A DNA stretch of 64,000 nt from Chthoniobacteraceae bacterium (GTDB taxonomy: Bacteria > Verrucomicrobiota > Verrucomicrobiia > Chthoniobacterales > Chthoniobacteraceae), in the NCBI GenBank assembly GCA_947471505.1, contig CANIWM010000013.1, forward strand, positions 26,510 to 90,509. The letters are read 5' to 3'. The stretch's first letter is position 1, and each line of letters starts with the position of its first letter. Both the position numbers and the translations under genes were made by a program. The notes under the pieces were generated by a model, which was not told the DNA's origin, did not search any database, and saw only the letters and a program-made list of their open reading frames with translations. Positions 30,804-40,784 of this stretch are shown here, in pieces.

Positions 30804-33800
30804 GAGTACCCCGCTACGGTGCCATCGAAATCGAGCGACTCCCCGCCATCGAGCAGCACCGGCTGTCCGACGATCCCTGCGTAAGGCCCGCCGGGATCGG
30901 CGATTGGCGCTTCATTCGCAGGTGCGGGTGGCTCAGCTCCACCGCGTTCCATTTTGAAATTATCGAACACGGCCATCCCCGGCGCAGCTTCGTTGAGCCA
31001 CGTGCCCGCGCTGATTTCCGGGCGAAGCGCGGTGACAGCAAATTGCACGTTGTCCCTCCGCAACGTCTGCCAATTTACCCCATCCGGGCTGGCCTCAAAA
31101 ACGAACATCCGCGTGGATGCAACGTGGCGGATGCGCCAGAAACGGTGCGCCACCGGGTTGAAAGCGAGGCCTGTCGCGTTGCGCCCGCCAAAGACAGTGT
31201 GGTCGAGATACAGCTCGCCCGATTCTACGACCATGAGGAGGAAGTTATTCCTGTCGAGGCTCACGCCGAGCATCGTGTTCGAGTAGCCCGCGCCCACTTG
31301 CACGACCTCCACACTGGCGCTGGCATCGGTGAAGTCTCGGGCTGTGGCGGCCACGTAGCCATTGAAGCGATCTCCATTTTGCCCAGCCCTCAACGGGATT
31401 TCCAAACGCTGGTTGCGCTCCACGATTCCGACCGCGAGATCGATAGCTGAAGCACCCGAGTATATCGTCCCGGCGATGGTTCCGAGCGTCCATTTTACCG
31501 TATCCCGGGCGTTGTCGTTGAAGTCGTCCAACAGCAGCGAAGTGGATGTAGATGTGACGCGGATTTGCAGATAGGGAGACCAGACTTTCGTCCCCCGGTT
31601 GTCCGTCGCGCGAGCGCGCAAATTGAACGTGCCAGCGGGCGCATTGGCCCAAGTGATTGCGTAAGGCGCGGTCGTATCCTCGCCGATCTTCGTGCTCCCT
31701 CGGTAGAACTCCACCTTCGTCACAGTCCCGTCCGCATCCGCAGCGTCCGCAGTGATCACGACATTCGCTGGCGCAGTAAAAAGCGCGCCCACCGAGGGGC
31801 TCGTGATACTTACCGTCGGCGCGAGATTGCCGCCCGTGGAGGTGACGGAAAGATTAGCCGCGGCGCTGGTTCCCCCGTCACCATCCTTCAGCGTGGCGCG
31901 AATCGTGTGCGCTGTGGATTGCGACACCGTCGAGAGATACGCCACATTGCGCAGCGCGGCCTGCGCGGCATCGGGAGTCGCGCTGGTATTGAAGCTAATG
32001 ACGAGCGGCGTGCGATTGTTGGAGATGGAGAGAGTGCCAATCACGACACCGCCAAAGGTCACATTTGTCCCGCTGAGGCCGATTTGTCCGGCACCGTTTC
32101 CTTCGTTGCGGAGGGAGAGCGATTCATTCGTCCCGCCGCCGATCACTTCCACACGTAGCTCGCCATTTCCGACATCGGGGCTGTCGCTGTCGTTGGCCGT
32201 CGCGGTCGGAGAAAGCACGGTCGCCGTCCCGGTGGCTACTTGCTTGCTGGCGATGGCCCACGCGACAGCGGGCGCTACGTTCCCGAGATTGGGGAAGAGG
32301 TTCACCGTGTAGTTCACGGTGAGGCCGAGGTCGTCGGTGACACTGAGAATGTTCGCGTAATAAAAGCCTGCCCCATCGCCTCCCACGCGGACGCTGCCAT
32401 TGGGCCCAGCAATCGGCGGGTCTTCGTGGGTGTGTACCTCGTGGTGTAAAATCGTCTGCCAAGTGCTGCTGACGGGATGCCCCGGCTGCGGGGTGATGGT
32501 GGCGCTGAGAGGATAGGTGGTCGTCACTCCCACGGGATACTTCGCGCCATCCACGGGGCTCGTGATATTCACCACGGGCGGCGCGTGATTTACAAAGACC
32601 GGGATGTTGTCCGTCGCCGTCGCGCCTCCGCTATCGGTCACGCGGAGGGTCACATTAAATTTCCGCGTTCCCGTCGCCGTAAAGGTCTTCAGCGGGTTGG
32701 CCGCGGTGCTCGTCGTGCCGTCGTCGAACGTCCACAGATAGGTGAGCGTCGCGCCGTCGGCATCATAGGAGCCCGTGCCGGTAAACTGCACGGTGAGCGG
32801 CGAAGGCCCGTAGTTCGGCGTGGAAACTCCCACCGCGACCGGCGGCTGATTCCCCCCCGGTGCATAGACGATCCGCTGCACCGCGCCGCCTAAGTTCACG
32901 TAGTAAAGCCCGCCCGTCGTCGGGTGCGTGGTGACGAATACGACCGACGGCACGCCCGAGGCAAACGGGCGCACCTCCGTGGGCCGGTTATTCGCGTCTA
33001 TCACGATATTTTTGATCCACTGCCCGCCGATATCCGCGTGGAAATAGGTGCCCTCATACTGCGCCGGAAAATCGCCGGTGAGATAAAAGACGCCGCCTGT
33101 GGACGTGTTGCCGTTAAAGACGGGCCCCGCGACCGGGCATCCCGGGGTGCCCATGTCGCTCGTCGTAGCGGCGTTCCCATTAAAGACCCCAGTCCGAGGA
33201 GCCACACCTGCCGCGCGGCTGTAATCGAGGATCGGGCGGCTGTGGACCCACTTGGCTATCGAGCTGGGCACTTGCTGGGCGGGGTTCGCAGGGTTCGGCC
33301 ACGATGGCGTGCCGAGCGTTTCCTGGATGAGCAGGTCTTTGAATTTGAAGAACCCTCCCAGCGGATTCGGCGCATCGAGATTCACGGCGGACGACGCCTG
33401 ATAGTTGAAGTTCGCATCCAGCCCTTCGTAAATCGGCCAGCCGCAATTCAGCCCTGGGCCATTCACAATATGCACATCCTCGCGCGTCCCATACCCCACA
33501 TCGCCGAGGTATATCGTGCCGGGATTTGCCGCGTTTCGATTGTGCGAACCGGTGTCCGAGCGGAGCGACATGCGGTAAGGATTGCGCAGCCCGAGCGTCC
33601 AGACGCGCGACTTCGCCGAGCGCGGATTGGCCGAGTCAAAATACGGATTACTCGGGATCGCGTCGCCCGTCGCAGGGTCAATGCGGAGGATTTTCCCATT
33701 CAGCGAACTCAAAAGCTGCGAGCGAAACGCGCCCACATCTTCTGCCGCCGTGATGACGCCCTCCGCACGAGCCTGCGACGCGAAGCTTCCACCCACATCA

Positions 33801-34432
33801 CCGCCGATATCCGTCGCGCTATAGCTCGCCCCATCGCCGCACGAGGCCAGCAGCGTGCCGTCCGTGCCAAAGATCAGCGACCCCGTGCCGTGCGACTCAT
33901 GGAGGATCGGGAAGCCCGTATTCACCGCCTCGCCCACCAGCACCCGGCGGCTCGCGGGGTCCACCGTGCGAAGGCCATCGCTCACCCGCGCCGTATAGCG
34001 CGTGATGCGCCCGATCGTCGGCGCAGAATTGATATTCGCCGTCGCGCTATAGCTCGGTGTCCCGAAATACAGCAGGTGGTGCCGGTCCACCACATAGAGC
34101 AGGTAAATATAGCCGTTCTGCTGAAACATCGGATCGAGCGCCACGCCGAGCATCCCGAAATCCCGCCACGACATCACCTCCTCACTAATATCCACCATCG
34201 GCGTCGCCAGCTTCACCCCATTTTCCACGATCCACACCTTCCCGCCCCGCTCCCAGACATAATGCCGGTTATTTGGCCCGCTCGTATCGAAAGTGAGACC
34301 CACCGGGCTATTCCACCCGCTCCCGATGGGCTGCTCAATGAACCCCGTAGGCAGCGAAATCACGGCAAAAGCCGACATCACATGGAGCGCAAAAAGAGCA
34401 ACGAACACAGATGAACTGAAGAGTTTTTTCAT
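30767..34432 (-). CDS. Secreted glucose/sorbosone dehydrogenase-like protein with PKD and Ig-like domains, N-terminal part
   Basis: 1221 residues. Signal peptide (MKKLFSSSVFVALFALHVMSAFA); residues about 25-510 form a PQQ-type sugar-dehydrogenase propeller (WNSPVGLTFD, RDFGMLGVALDP, SLNGKILRIDPATGD, VWTLGLRNPYRM, LNCGWPIYEG); then a PKD domain (TYLWTFDDGTTSTA), further Ig/cadherin-like domains (VTKVEFYRGSTKIGEDT) and a first DDFNDNARD beta-sandwich. The frame ends in SWNFGEARRALA inside another PKD domain; one base missing near 30795 would join it to the frame ending at 28980, giving about 1,820 residues. TTGCCA with TATAGT upstream may be a weak promoter. Confidence 0.88.
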   Translation of the reverse strand: MKKLFSSSVFVALFALHVMSAFAVISLPTGFIEQPIGSGWNSPVGLTFDTSGPNNRHYVWERGGKVWIVENGVKLATPMVDISEEVMSWRDFGMLGVALDPMFQQNGYIYLLYVVDRHHLLYFGTPSYSATANINSAPTIGRITRYTARVSDGLRTVDPASRRVLVGEAVNTGFPILHESHGTGSLIFGTDGTLLASCGDGASYSATDIGGDVGGSFASQARAEGVITAAEDVGAFRSQLLSSLNGKILRIDPATGDAIPSNPYFDSANPRSAKSRVWTLGLRNPYRMSLRSDTGSHNRNAANPGTIYLGDVGYGTREDVHIVNGPGLNCGWPIYEGLDANFNYQASSAVNLDAPNPLGGFFKFKDLLIQETLGTPSWPNPANPAQQVPSSIAKWVHSRPILDYSRAAGVAPRTGVFNGNAATTSDMGTPGCPVAGPVFNGNTSTGGVFYLTGDFPAQYEGTYFHADIGGQWIKNIVIDANNRPTEVRPFASGVPSVVFVTTHPTTGGLYYVNLGGAVQRIVYAPGGNQPPVAVGVSTPNYGPSPLTVQFTGTGSYDADGATLTYLWTFDDGTTSTAANPLKTFTATGTRKFNVTLRVTDSGGATATDNIPVFVNHAPPVVNITSPVDGAKYPVGVTTTYPLSATITPQPGHPVSSTWQTILHHEVHTHEDPPIAGPNGSVRVGGDGAGFYYANILSVTDDLGLTVNYTVNLFPNLGNVAPAVAWAIASKQVATGTATVLSPTATANDSDSPDVGNGELRVEVIGGGTNESLSLRNEGNGAGQIGLSGTNVTFGGVVIGTLSISNNRTPLVISFNTSATPDAAQAALRNVAYLSTVSQSTAHTIRATLKDGDGGTSAAANLSVTSTGGNLAPTVSITSPSVGALFTAPANVVITADAADADGTVTKVEFYRGSTKIGEDTTAPYAITWANAPAGTFNLRARATDNRGTKVWSPYLQIRVTSTSTSLLLDDFNDNARDTVKWTLGTIAGTIYSGASAIDLAVGIVERNQRLEIPLRAGQNGDRFNGYVAATARDFTDASASVEVVQVGAGYSNTMLGVSLDRNNFLLMVVESGELYLDHTVFGGRNATGLAFNPVAHRFWRIRHVASTRMFVFEASPDGVNWQTLRRDNVQFAVTALRPEISAGTWLNEAAPGMAVFDNFKMERGGAEPPAPANEAPIADPGGPYAGIVGQPVLLDGGESLDFDGTVAGYSWNFGEARRALA

Positions 34433-34607
34433 AATCGGAGAAGTGAATCCAGCGCGTCACCGAAGCACTCCCGGGACGCAACAAGGCGTGAGAACTATAA
34501 TTACCATATTTCCATGGCAAGACTTTTGCATCGCAGACTTAGGGATTCTTAAACACGAACGCCGCGATTGACTCGGAAGACGTGTGGAGAAAAACGGGGC
34601 GTAAACC

Positions 34608-34736
34608 GCGTCGTGGCTCCCGCCGCCCCGGTGGGAATCCCCGACACGCGAAGCGCACACTATTAGCGCGTGCCACCGAGAGAATGGCGCTGCGCGTAAA
34701 GGGGGTTCCCGTCGAGGGCGACGGGAGCCACGACGC
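34608..34736. repeat. Intergenic palindrome
   Basis: 15-base perfect arms at 34608-34622 and 34722-34736 (GCGTCGTGGCTCCCG and complement) lie in the 410-bp gap between the divergent genes at 34432 and 34843. The rest of the gap shows no gene. Confidence 0.8.
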
Positions 34737-34842
34737 GCTATCGCGAGTTCGTCAGAGAAATTAAGATGCGTGAACCCTGGACGCACGAGGCTAGAAGTTG
34801 ACACTCGCGAGTGAATCCCACTAAGAGCCCCGCACTCGCTCC

Positions 34843-37620
34843 ATGAATCTTCCGACCCACGCGAAACGTCTGTTTCCATCCACCGCGATCGCGTTTGCGA
34901 TATTGTGGATCGGCGATTTTTGGGTTCGCTGCGTGTGGAGGCCCCCGGTGGCGTTTGCGCCCGGCGACCTTTGGGGGCCGGGTGATGGGGCAGAGCCAGG
35001 CATTGGATGGCTGTTGCTCGGACAGGTCATTATTGCGGTGATTTGGTCCATCCGCTTCGCCTCGCCCAAGTCGGCAAAAAGAGCGGCGATTACTTGCCTG
35101 TCTGCGGGGCTGGTGAGCCAGGCGTGTTCGCTCGTTGCTCATGGCGCTTCGCCGTGGACGCTGGGTCTCGCGATGAAGGGGTTCGTCGCGGGGGTTTTTC
35201 AAGGGACGCTGCTCGCCGTGGCATTCCTCACTGCTGCGCGGTGCCGCACTTCTCGGACGGTTCGGATGTGGGTGTTGCGTTTCGCGTTGGCGTCGGTGCC
35301 GCCGTCGTTACTGCTCGTCGGGGCGGAAGTCGCGCTGCGAATTTCCGGCTACGGGTTTGACCCTCATCTTTTTGTCCGCGCCACGGACGGAGCGCTCCGT
35401 GCGAACGAGCGATTCGCATGGCGATTTATGCCGAGTGCCTTGGCGCGGTCCCCTGCTCCGGAACGGCTCGCGGTGCCCAAGCCGCCCGGAACCCGGCGTG
35501 TTTTCCTGCTCGGGAGCTCGGCGGCGATGGGCTACCCGAGTCCGGCGTTCGGCGTAGGGCGAGTGCTTGAGGTGATGCTCCAGGCTGCGCATCCCGACGT
35601 GCGGGTCGAGGTCATCAACACCGCGATGACGGCGATCAATTCCCACGTCGTGGCAGAAATTGCGCGCGAGTGCCGAGACTACGAACCAGACCTGTTCATC
35701 GTGTACACGGGGAACAACGAAGTCGTGGGTCCATATGGCCCCGGCACTGTCCTCAGCGCCGTGCAGAGCAACCGCTTGTTCATCCGCGCCGGGGTCGCGA
35801 TGTCGTCACTGCGGGTTGGTCAATGGATGAGTCGGCTGACGTCCGGGAGCGGGCCGGTGCGCTGGGGCGGGATGGAGATGTTCGCGAGCAACGCCATTTC
35901 CGCAGGCGATTCGCGGCTGCTGGGTGTGGTTGAAAACTATCGGGCAAACCTCGCCAGTATCTGCGCCAGCGGCGGGAGTGCGGGAGCGCGCGTCATTCTA
36001 TGCACTGTGCCGGTGAACCTCCGCGACCTCGCGCCGTTTGGCTCGCCCGAAGCCGCCACTCGCTACGCACGCGGGCGGGAGTTGCTGGACGCTGGGAAGG
36101 TCGTGGAAGCCGGCGAAAGCTTTGCCGCCGCTCGGGATATGGATTCGGTGCGCTTCCGAGCCGACTCAGCGCTGGTATCCGCCGCCCGCAGGGTGGCGGA
36201 AGCGGAGGCCCGTCCAGGGCTGGCGCTCGCCGATCTCGCAGCGGGACTGGAGAAACGCTCCGGCGGAGCGCCAGGGGACGACTTTTTCCTCGAACACGTG
36301 CATTTGAACTTTGCCGGAAATTACGCCGCCGCGCTCATCATCCTTGACGCGATCGAGCCGGGCGCAGTGGGTCGCGCTCCGGACGCTGAGACTTGCGCAA
36401 CGGCGCTCGCCTTTACTCCTTGGGACGCTGCGGCGGGCGCAAAGATGGTGCTCGATTTACTGGCGCGCCCGCCATTTGGCCCGCAACACGAAAACCTGCG
36501 GCAGAAGGCGCGCGAATCCCTCGCCGAGGCGCAGGCAAAAATACGCGCGACGGGCGCTGTCGCTGCTGCACGAGCGGTGTACGAAAAGGCCGCAAGCGAG
36601 CGACCGAACGACTTCTGGATCGCGTCGAACTTCGCCAGCTTCCTCTCCCAGACGGGCGATACCGTTGCCGAAACCACCGTCCGCCGCCGCACCGTGGAAC
36701 TGCGCCCCGAGGTCGCATCGAGCAAGGTGGAGCTGGCACGGGTGCTTTGGAAATCCGGCAGGGAATCGGAGTCGCGCGAGCTTTTTGAAAATGCAGAAAC
36801 GCAGATGCCGGAGAACGCGGCACTTCGCAAATCGATCGCCGATGTCTTTCTTGAAAACAACCAACTCGACGCTGCCGAAAAGCAGTTGCGCGCCACGCTC
36901 GCCATCCAGCCGGAATTTCCTTCGGCGCAGGTCAATCTCGCCGCTATCGCGCAATCAAAAGGCAATTTTTCGGAAGCGGAGCAACTGTTGCTCGCCGCCC
37001 TCGCAGTGAGGAGTGATGCCGCCGCTCACGCAAATCTCGGCAACTTGCTCGTCCGCCAGAATCGCACCGAGGAAGCGCTGCCGCACTTCGAATGCGCGGC
37101 CAAACTTGAGCCGCGCGACATCGGCGCGAGCCAGAATCTCGGCGCCGCATTGCTCGCCGTTGGGAAGCTCGCCGAAGCGGAGGCTGCCTTTCGCAAAGTG
37201 CTGGAACTCGACGTGCGCAATGTCCGCGGCGAGTTCAGCCTCGGGCAAGTCAGCGCGCGACGCGGCGACTGGCTCGATGCCGAACTCCGCTGGCGCGCAA
37301 TCCTTTCGCGCCAACCCGGATTTCTCCCCGCAGCACGCGAACTTGCCTGGCTGTTTGCCACCGCTCCCGACGATTCCGTCCGCCGGGCCGACGAAGCCAT
37401 CGCAATCGCCGAGCGTCTGCGACAAGCCGCAGCAGATGCTCCAGCCGTGCTCGATGCGTTAGGTGCCGCTTACGCAAATGCGGGTCGTTTCGACGAAGCC
37501 GTGGCCCAAGCGACTCGTGCTGCGGAACTCGCGGAAAAAGCGGGCGACCCAACCGCCGCAGAAATCCGCGAACGCATTGCACTCTACCGGGCGGGGCGGC
37601 CTTTTCGCACAAAGCTCTGA
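34843..37620 (+). CDS. Membrane SGNH-hydrolase-like protein with TPR repeats
   Basis: 925 residues. Four N-terminal membrane segments lie within about residues 1-170. An SGNH/GDSL-like domain follows: FLLGSSAAMGYPSP (block I Ser), VEVINTAMTAINSH, VYTGNNEVVGPYG (block III Asn) and FLEHVHLNFAGNY (block V, His). From about residue 540 onward the protein is helical with TPR units (for example NLGNLLVRQNRTEEALPHFE, NLGAALLAVGKLAEAEAAFR). Similar SGNH-TPR membrane proteins occur in Planctomycetes and Verrucomicrobia, where an acyl-ester hydrolase or O-acyl transfer role on envelope glycans is plausible. Confidence 0.82.
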   Translation: MNLPTHAKRLFPSTAIAFAILWIGDFWVRCVWRPPVAFAPGDLWGPGDGAEPGIGWLLLGQVIIAVIWSIRFASPKSAKRAAITCLSAGLVSQACSLVAHGASPWTLGLAMKGFVAGVFQGTLLAVAFLTAARCRTSRTVRMWVLRFALASVPPSLLLVGAEVALRISGYGFDPHLFVRATDGALRANERFAWRFMPSALARSPAPERLAVPKPPGTRRVFLLGSSAAMGYPSPAFGVGRVLEVMLQAAHPDVRVEVINTAMTAINSHVVAEIARECRDYEPDLFIVYTGNNEVVGPYGPGTVLSAVQSNRLFIRAGVAMSSLRVGQWMSRLTSGSGPVRWGGMEMFASNAISAGDSRLLGVVENYRANLASICASGGSAGARVILCTVPVNLRDLAPFGSPEAATRYARGRELLDAGKVVEAGESFAAARDMDSVRFRADSALVSAARRVAEAEARPGLALADLAAGLEKRSGGAPGDDFFLEHVHLNFAGNYAAALIILDAIEPGAVGRAPDAETCATALAFTPWDAAAGAKMVLDLLARPPFGPQHENLRQKARESLAEAQAKIRATGAVAAARAVYEKAASERPNDFWIASNFASFLSQTGDTVAETTVRRRTVELRPEVASSKVELARVLWKSGRESESRELFENAETQMPENAALRKSIADVFLENNQLDAAEKQLRATLAIQPEFPSAQVNLAAIAQSKGNFSEAEQLLLAALAVRSDAAAHANLGNLLVRQNRTEEALPHFECAAKLEPRDIGASQNLGAALLAVGKLAEAEAAFRKVLELDVRNVRGEFSLGQVSARRGDWLDAELRWRAILSRQPGFLPAARELAWLFATAPDDSVRRADEAIAIAERLRQAAADAPAVLDALGAAYANAGRFDEAVAQATRAAELAEKAGDPTAAEIRERIALYRAGRPFRTKL

Positions 37621-37679
37621 ATTTCTTGCGCCGGTCGCGTGTGGTTGCCGACGAGGTGGCGACGGTGCATGGTACGGCG

Positions 37680-37940
37680 ATGTCGGATGATATTCTATTT
37701 TGCCTGCAAAACACACGCTGCCCGATCTGCGCACGGCCAAACTCGTGTCGGATGGAAACGGGGGAGGCTTTCAAGGGACCTTGCTGGTGCGAGGGCCCGC
37801 AGCTCACGGAGGCGGCGATGCGGCGAATGCGCGATACACTGCCCGAGGGGCGCTGTCTTTGCTCGGACTGCCTCGCCGCCATCGCTGCTAACCCCGACGT
37901 TTCGTGGGGTGAACTGAAACGCCGCCACGCTCGAGACTGA
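37680..37940 (+). CDS. Cysteine-rich CWC-family protein
   Basis: 86 residues from the ATG at 37680. The pattern CPICARPNSCRM, GPCWCEGP and CLCSDCLAAI is that of the small cysteine-rich CWC family, presumably a zinc-binding protein of unknown function. It lies 59 bp after the SGNH-TPR gene on the same strand. Confidence 0.8.
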   Translation: MSDDILFCLQNTRCPICARPNSCRMETGEAFKGPCWCEGPQLTEAAMRRMRDTLPEGRCLCSDCLAAIAANPDVSWGELKRRHARD

Positions 37941-37971
37941 GGGCTGAACCGTAATTGGACGAAGTGTTCTG

Positions 37972-37999
37972 TTGACAATAGCCCCCCGATTCATAGCTT
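37972..37999 (+). promoter_or_regulatory. Probable rpsT promoter
   Basis: A perfect -35 TTGACA (37972-37977), 16-bp spacer and weak -10 TAGCTT (37994-37999) lie 30 bp before the S20 start codon. Confidence 0.5.
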
Positions 38000-38029
38000 C
38001 CGCGCTCCTTTTTCTAAAAATACCGATAT

Positions 38030-38293
38030 ATGGCCAACACAGCATCAGCCGCAAAACGCGCACGCCAAACCGTCCGCCGCACCGTTCGCAACCGCAAGGC
38101 GAAGGGCATCATCAAAGGCGAACTCAAAGGCATCCGTGCCGCAATCACTGACGGCAAGAAAGCCGACGCCGCCAAGCTCCTCTCAGAGGTCAGCAGCGTT
38201 CTCGATAAAGCCGCGAAGAGTGGCCGCATCCACAAGAACAAGGCGAACCGCCACAAGAGCGACCTCGCCAGCAAGATCGCGGCTCTCAAGTAG
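38030..38293 (+). CDS. rpsT: 30S ribosomal protein S20
   Basis: 87 residues, the standard length. It binds 16S rRNA early in small-subunit assembly. MANTASAAKRARQTVRRTVRN, the basic helices and IHKNKANRHKSDLASKIAAL are characteristic. It is a single-gene unit with its own promoter; a weak CGGGC/GCCCG hairpin with a T-rich tail follows the stop (about 38308-38345). Confidence 0.97.
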   Translation: MANTASAAKRARQTVRRTVRNRKAKGIIKGELKGIRAAITDGKKADAAKLLSEVSSVLDKAAKSGRIHKNKANRHKSDLASKIAALK

Positions 38294-38468
38294 TCGCCCG
38301 CCTTTCCGGGCCTATTGCCCGTGAACGGCTTTGTTTTTCTTTTCTCCATCCCTTGCGATGGACGGGTTGCATCTGCGAGCGGGAACCGCTCGGCACCCTG
38401 TAAAATCGGGCTTTCCCAGCGTTTGCTCACTCCAAATGCAGAGGGTTGAAAATTGTTTGTCGAAACCC

Positions 38469-38497
38469 TTGCGCGCCAAGAGTGAGGTCCGTATAAA
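38469..38497 (+). promoter_or_regulatory. Promoter of tRNA-Tyr
   Basis: -35 TTGCGC (38469-38474), 17-bp spacer, -10 TATAAA (38492-38497), about 24 bp before the tRNA 5' end. Confidence 0.65.
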
Positions 38498-38520
38498 GCG
38501 CGCCCACGTTTCAAAAAAAC

Positions 38521-38603
38521 GGGTAGATACCGAAGTGGCCAAACGGGGCGGACTGTAAATCCGCTGGCTTACGCCTTCATTGGTTCGAATCCAATTCTGC
38601 CCA
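38521..38603 (+). tRNA. tRNA-Tyr(GTA), canonical
   Basis: Acceptor GGGTAGA with TCTGCCC, discriminator A, D loop containing GG, anticodon loop CTGTAAA (GTA), class II variable arm, T arm ATTGG, TTCGAAT, CCAAT. CCA is not encoded. It is the normal cellular tRNA-Tyr and a useful contrast with the array copy. Confidence 0.95.
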
Positions 38604-38629
38604 CTCCCCCCACAATTATCGTTGTGCCT

Positions 38630-39745
38630 ATGGACGCACTCTCCGCCATCATCCGAGCCGAAACGGCTGCCTCCGGCTCCATCCCCTTCCGGCGCTTTAT
38701 GGAACTCGCGCTGTATCACCCGCAGCACGGCTATTACACCTCGGGCCGCGCTCGCGTCGGACGTGCAGGCGACTTCTTTACCAATGTCAGCGTGGGCTCG
38801 CTCTTCGGGCGGCTCTTGGCGCGGCAGTTCGCGGAGCTTTGGCAAATGCTCGGCCAGCCTGCGGAGTTCACCATCGTCGAGCAGGGCGCGCATGGCGGAG
38901 ACTTCGCTGCGGACGCGCTCGCGGGGCTGCGTTCCTTTGCCCCTGAGTGTTTCGAGGCCACCCGTTACCGCATCGTCGAGCCCTCGGCGGCGCTCCGGGA
39001 GATGCAGCGCGGGCGGCTTGCGGAGTTTGCGCAGCGCGTTGAGTGGTGCGAATCCCAAGCGATGCTCCCGCGCTGGACCGGCGTCCATTTCTCCAACGAA
39101 CTCGTAGATGCCTTCCCCGTCCACGTCGTGATGTGGGACGGCTCCACGTGGGTGGAAAAACACGTCGCATGGGGCAGCGAGGGCTTTCACTTCGTGGACC
39201 AGCCGCTCGCCTCTCCCGAGCTTGCCGCTGCGTGTGCGGCGATCCCTACGCCGCTCGCGGGCACCATCACCGAAGTAAATCTCGCCGCCGCCCAGTGGCT
39301 TGCGGAGACTGCGGCGCGGATGGAGCGCGGCTACGTCTTGCTCGTGGATTACGGCTGGCCGCGCGAAGAGTATCACTCCCCTACCCGCACCACTGGCACG
39401 CTCAGCGCCTATGCGAACCATCAGCGCGTGGAAAACCCGCTCACCCGGCCCGGCGAGATTGACCTCACGTCGCATGTGAATTTCTCCGCCCTCGCCGATG
39501 CTGCGCGTCTTGTGGGGCTAGAGCTGGCGGGCTTCACTGACCAGCATCACTTCATGGTCGGGCTGGGCGAGGCGCACTTCGCCGATGGGCACAATGCCTC
39601 CGACGTCCGTGCCTTTCAGACGCTCATGCACCCGCAGTTCATGGGCCTCGCCTTCAAGGTCGCCGCCTTTGCGAAACGTGCCCCGCTCGGCCCCCTTGCG
39701 GGCTTTCGCTACGCGCGTCACGCGGGCACGGGCTACACGCTTTGA
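38630..39745 (+). CDS. SAM-dependent methyltransferase, MidA/NDUFAF7 family
   Basis: 371 residues from the ATG at 38630. The family's N-terminal segment (FMELALYHPQHGYYTSG, GRAGDFFTNVSVG), the SAM loop FTIVEQGAHGGDFAADAL, FSNELVDAFPVH and YVLLVDYGWPREEYHS are all present. The mitochondrial member methylates an arginine of complex I; the bacterial substrate is unknown. It is convergent with the methyltransferase gene at 39753. Confidence 0.88.
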   Translation: MDALSAIIRAETAASGSIPFRRFMELALYHPQHGYYTSGRARVGRAGDFFTNVSVGSLFGRLLARQFAELWQMLGQPAEFTIVEQGAHGGDFAADALAGLRSFAPECFEATRYRIVEPSAALREMQRGRLAEFAQRVEWCESQAMLPRWTGVHFSNELVDAFPVHVVMWDGSTWVEKHVAWGSEGFHFVDQPLASPELAAACAAIPTPLAGTITEVNLAAAQWLAETAARMERGYVLLVDYGWPREEYHSPTRTTGTLSAYANHQRVENPLTRPGEIDLTSHVNFSALADAARLVGLELAGFTDQHHFMVGLGEAHFADGHNASDVRAFQTLMHPQFMGLAFKVAAFAKRAPLGPLAGFRYARHAGTGYTL

Positions 39746-39752
39746 TGGCCGC

Positions 39753-40784
39753 TCACGGCTTGCAAAAGCGGTAGTGCGAGACGTGCCAGTCATCGCCGCC
39801 CGCGTAGCCCCACAGCTCCGCGCACGCCATGTAAAAGACCCGCCAATACGCCCACCAGCGGCGCGCATTTTCCGCGCCGTAAGTCTCCTCGAACAGCGGC
39901 CAAATCTCCTCGCGATGAGCGTCCATATTTTGCAGCCACGCCTCCGCCGTCTTCGCGTAGTGCGAGCCGTTCACGCACCAATGTTCCTCGATGCGCAAAT
40001 CCTCCTGGAAGTAGAGCAGCAGGTCATCCGAAGGCATCTGCCCGCCTGCGAAAAAGTAGCGCGTCATCCAATCGCTCGGGCCCTTGTCGATGTAGTGGTA
40101 GGCGTATTCGCGGTGAGTGAAAATGTGGACGAACAACTTCCCGCCCGGCACCAGCCAACGCGCCACTTTCGCCAGCAGAGCGCGGTAGTTTTTCATATGC
40201 TCGAACATCTCCACACTCACGCACCGGTCGTATTCCCCAGGAGCCTCGAACACGTTCATATCCGCCGTAATGATGGTCAGATTCCCCAAGCCGCGCCGCG
40301 CCGCCTCTGCATCAATGTGCGCCTTCTGCGTGCGCGAGTTTGATACGCCTGTGATCTGCGCCCCCGGATACTTCTCCGCCATCCACAGCGACAGCGAGCC
40401 CCAGCCGCAGCCGAGTTCTAAAATGCGCTGCCCATCCGCCAGCGCAGCCCGCTCGCAAGTCAGCGCCAGCATCCGCTCTTCCGCCGCATCCAGCGTCGCA
40501 ACATCGTCGGGCCACAGCCCGGAGCTGTATTTCAGCCGCTTGCCGAGGCAGAGCTGGTAAAAGCGCGTCGGCACTTCGTAGTGCTGCACATTCGCATCCT
40601 GCGTCTGCTCCGCGATCCCGCGCGTCTTCAAATCGGCCACGTAAGCAAGCAGCGCCGCCCGCTGCGCCTCCACGCCGGGCCGCGCGTGCTCCCGCAGTGT
40701 CCCCGCCAGCAGTCGCCGGATACCCAATCGGATGAGCGAGTCGGGCACCAAATTCTTTTCCAGCAAAGCGTCGAGATTGAGCAT
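39753..40784 (-). CDS. Cyclopropane-synthase-like SAM methyltransferase
   Basis: 343 residues from the ATG at 40784. It belongs to the branch of the cyclopropane-fatty-acid-synthase superfamily that also contains coclaurine N-methyltransferase-like proteins: [24 protein letters not shown] motif [30 protein letters not shown]. It is the last gene of the ten-gene minus-strand run and a paralogue of the protein at 42522, with a different N-terminal domain. The 108-bp gap before it is the largest in the run, so it may have an extra promoter. Confidence 0.85.
   Translation of the reverse strand: MLNLDALLEKNLVPDSLIRLGIRRLLAGTLREHARPGVEAQRAALLAYVADLKTRGIAEQTQDANVQHYEVPTRFYQLCLGKRLKYSSGLWPDDVATLDAAEERMLALTCERAALADGQRILELGCGWGSLSLWMAEKYPGAQITGVSNSRTQKAHIDAEAARRGLGNLTIITADMNVFEAPGEYDRCVSVEMFEHMKNYRALLAKVARWLVPGGKLFVHIFTHREYAYHYIDKGPSDWMTRYFFAGGQMPSDDLLLYFQEDLRIEEHWCVNGSHYAKTAEAWLQNMDAHREEIWPLFEETYGAENARRWWAYWRVFYMACAELWGYAGGDDWHVSHYRFCKP

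Noticed and set aside
29166..30884. 572-codon plus-strand frame opposite the PKD repeats
   Set aside because: Its internal repeats mirror the 264-bp PKD-coding repeats and it has no signal, start context or family; it is antisense to a convincing secreted protein.
32924..34414. 496-codon plus-strand frame opposite the sugar-dehydrogenase propeller
   Set aside because: Arg/His-rich antisense shadow; the minus strand has clear propeller motifs and a signal peptide.
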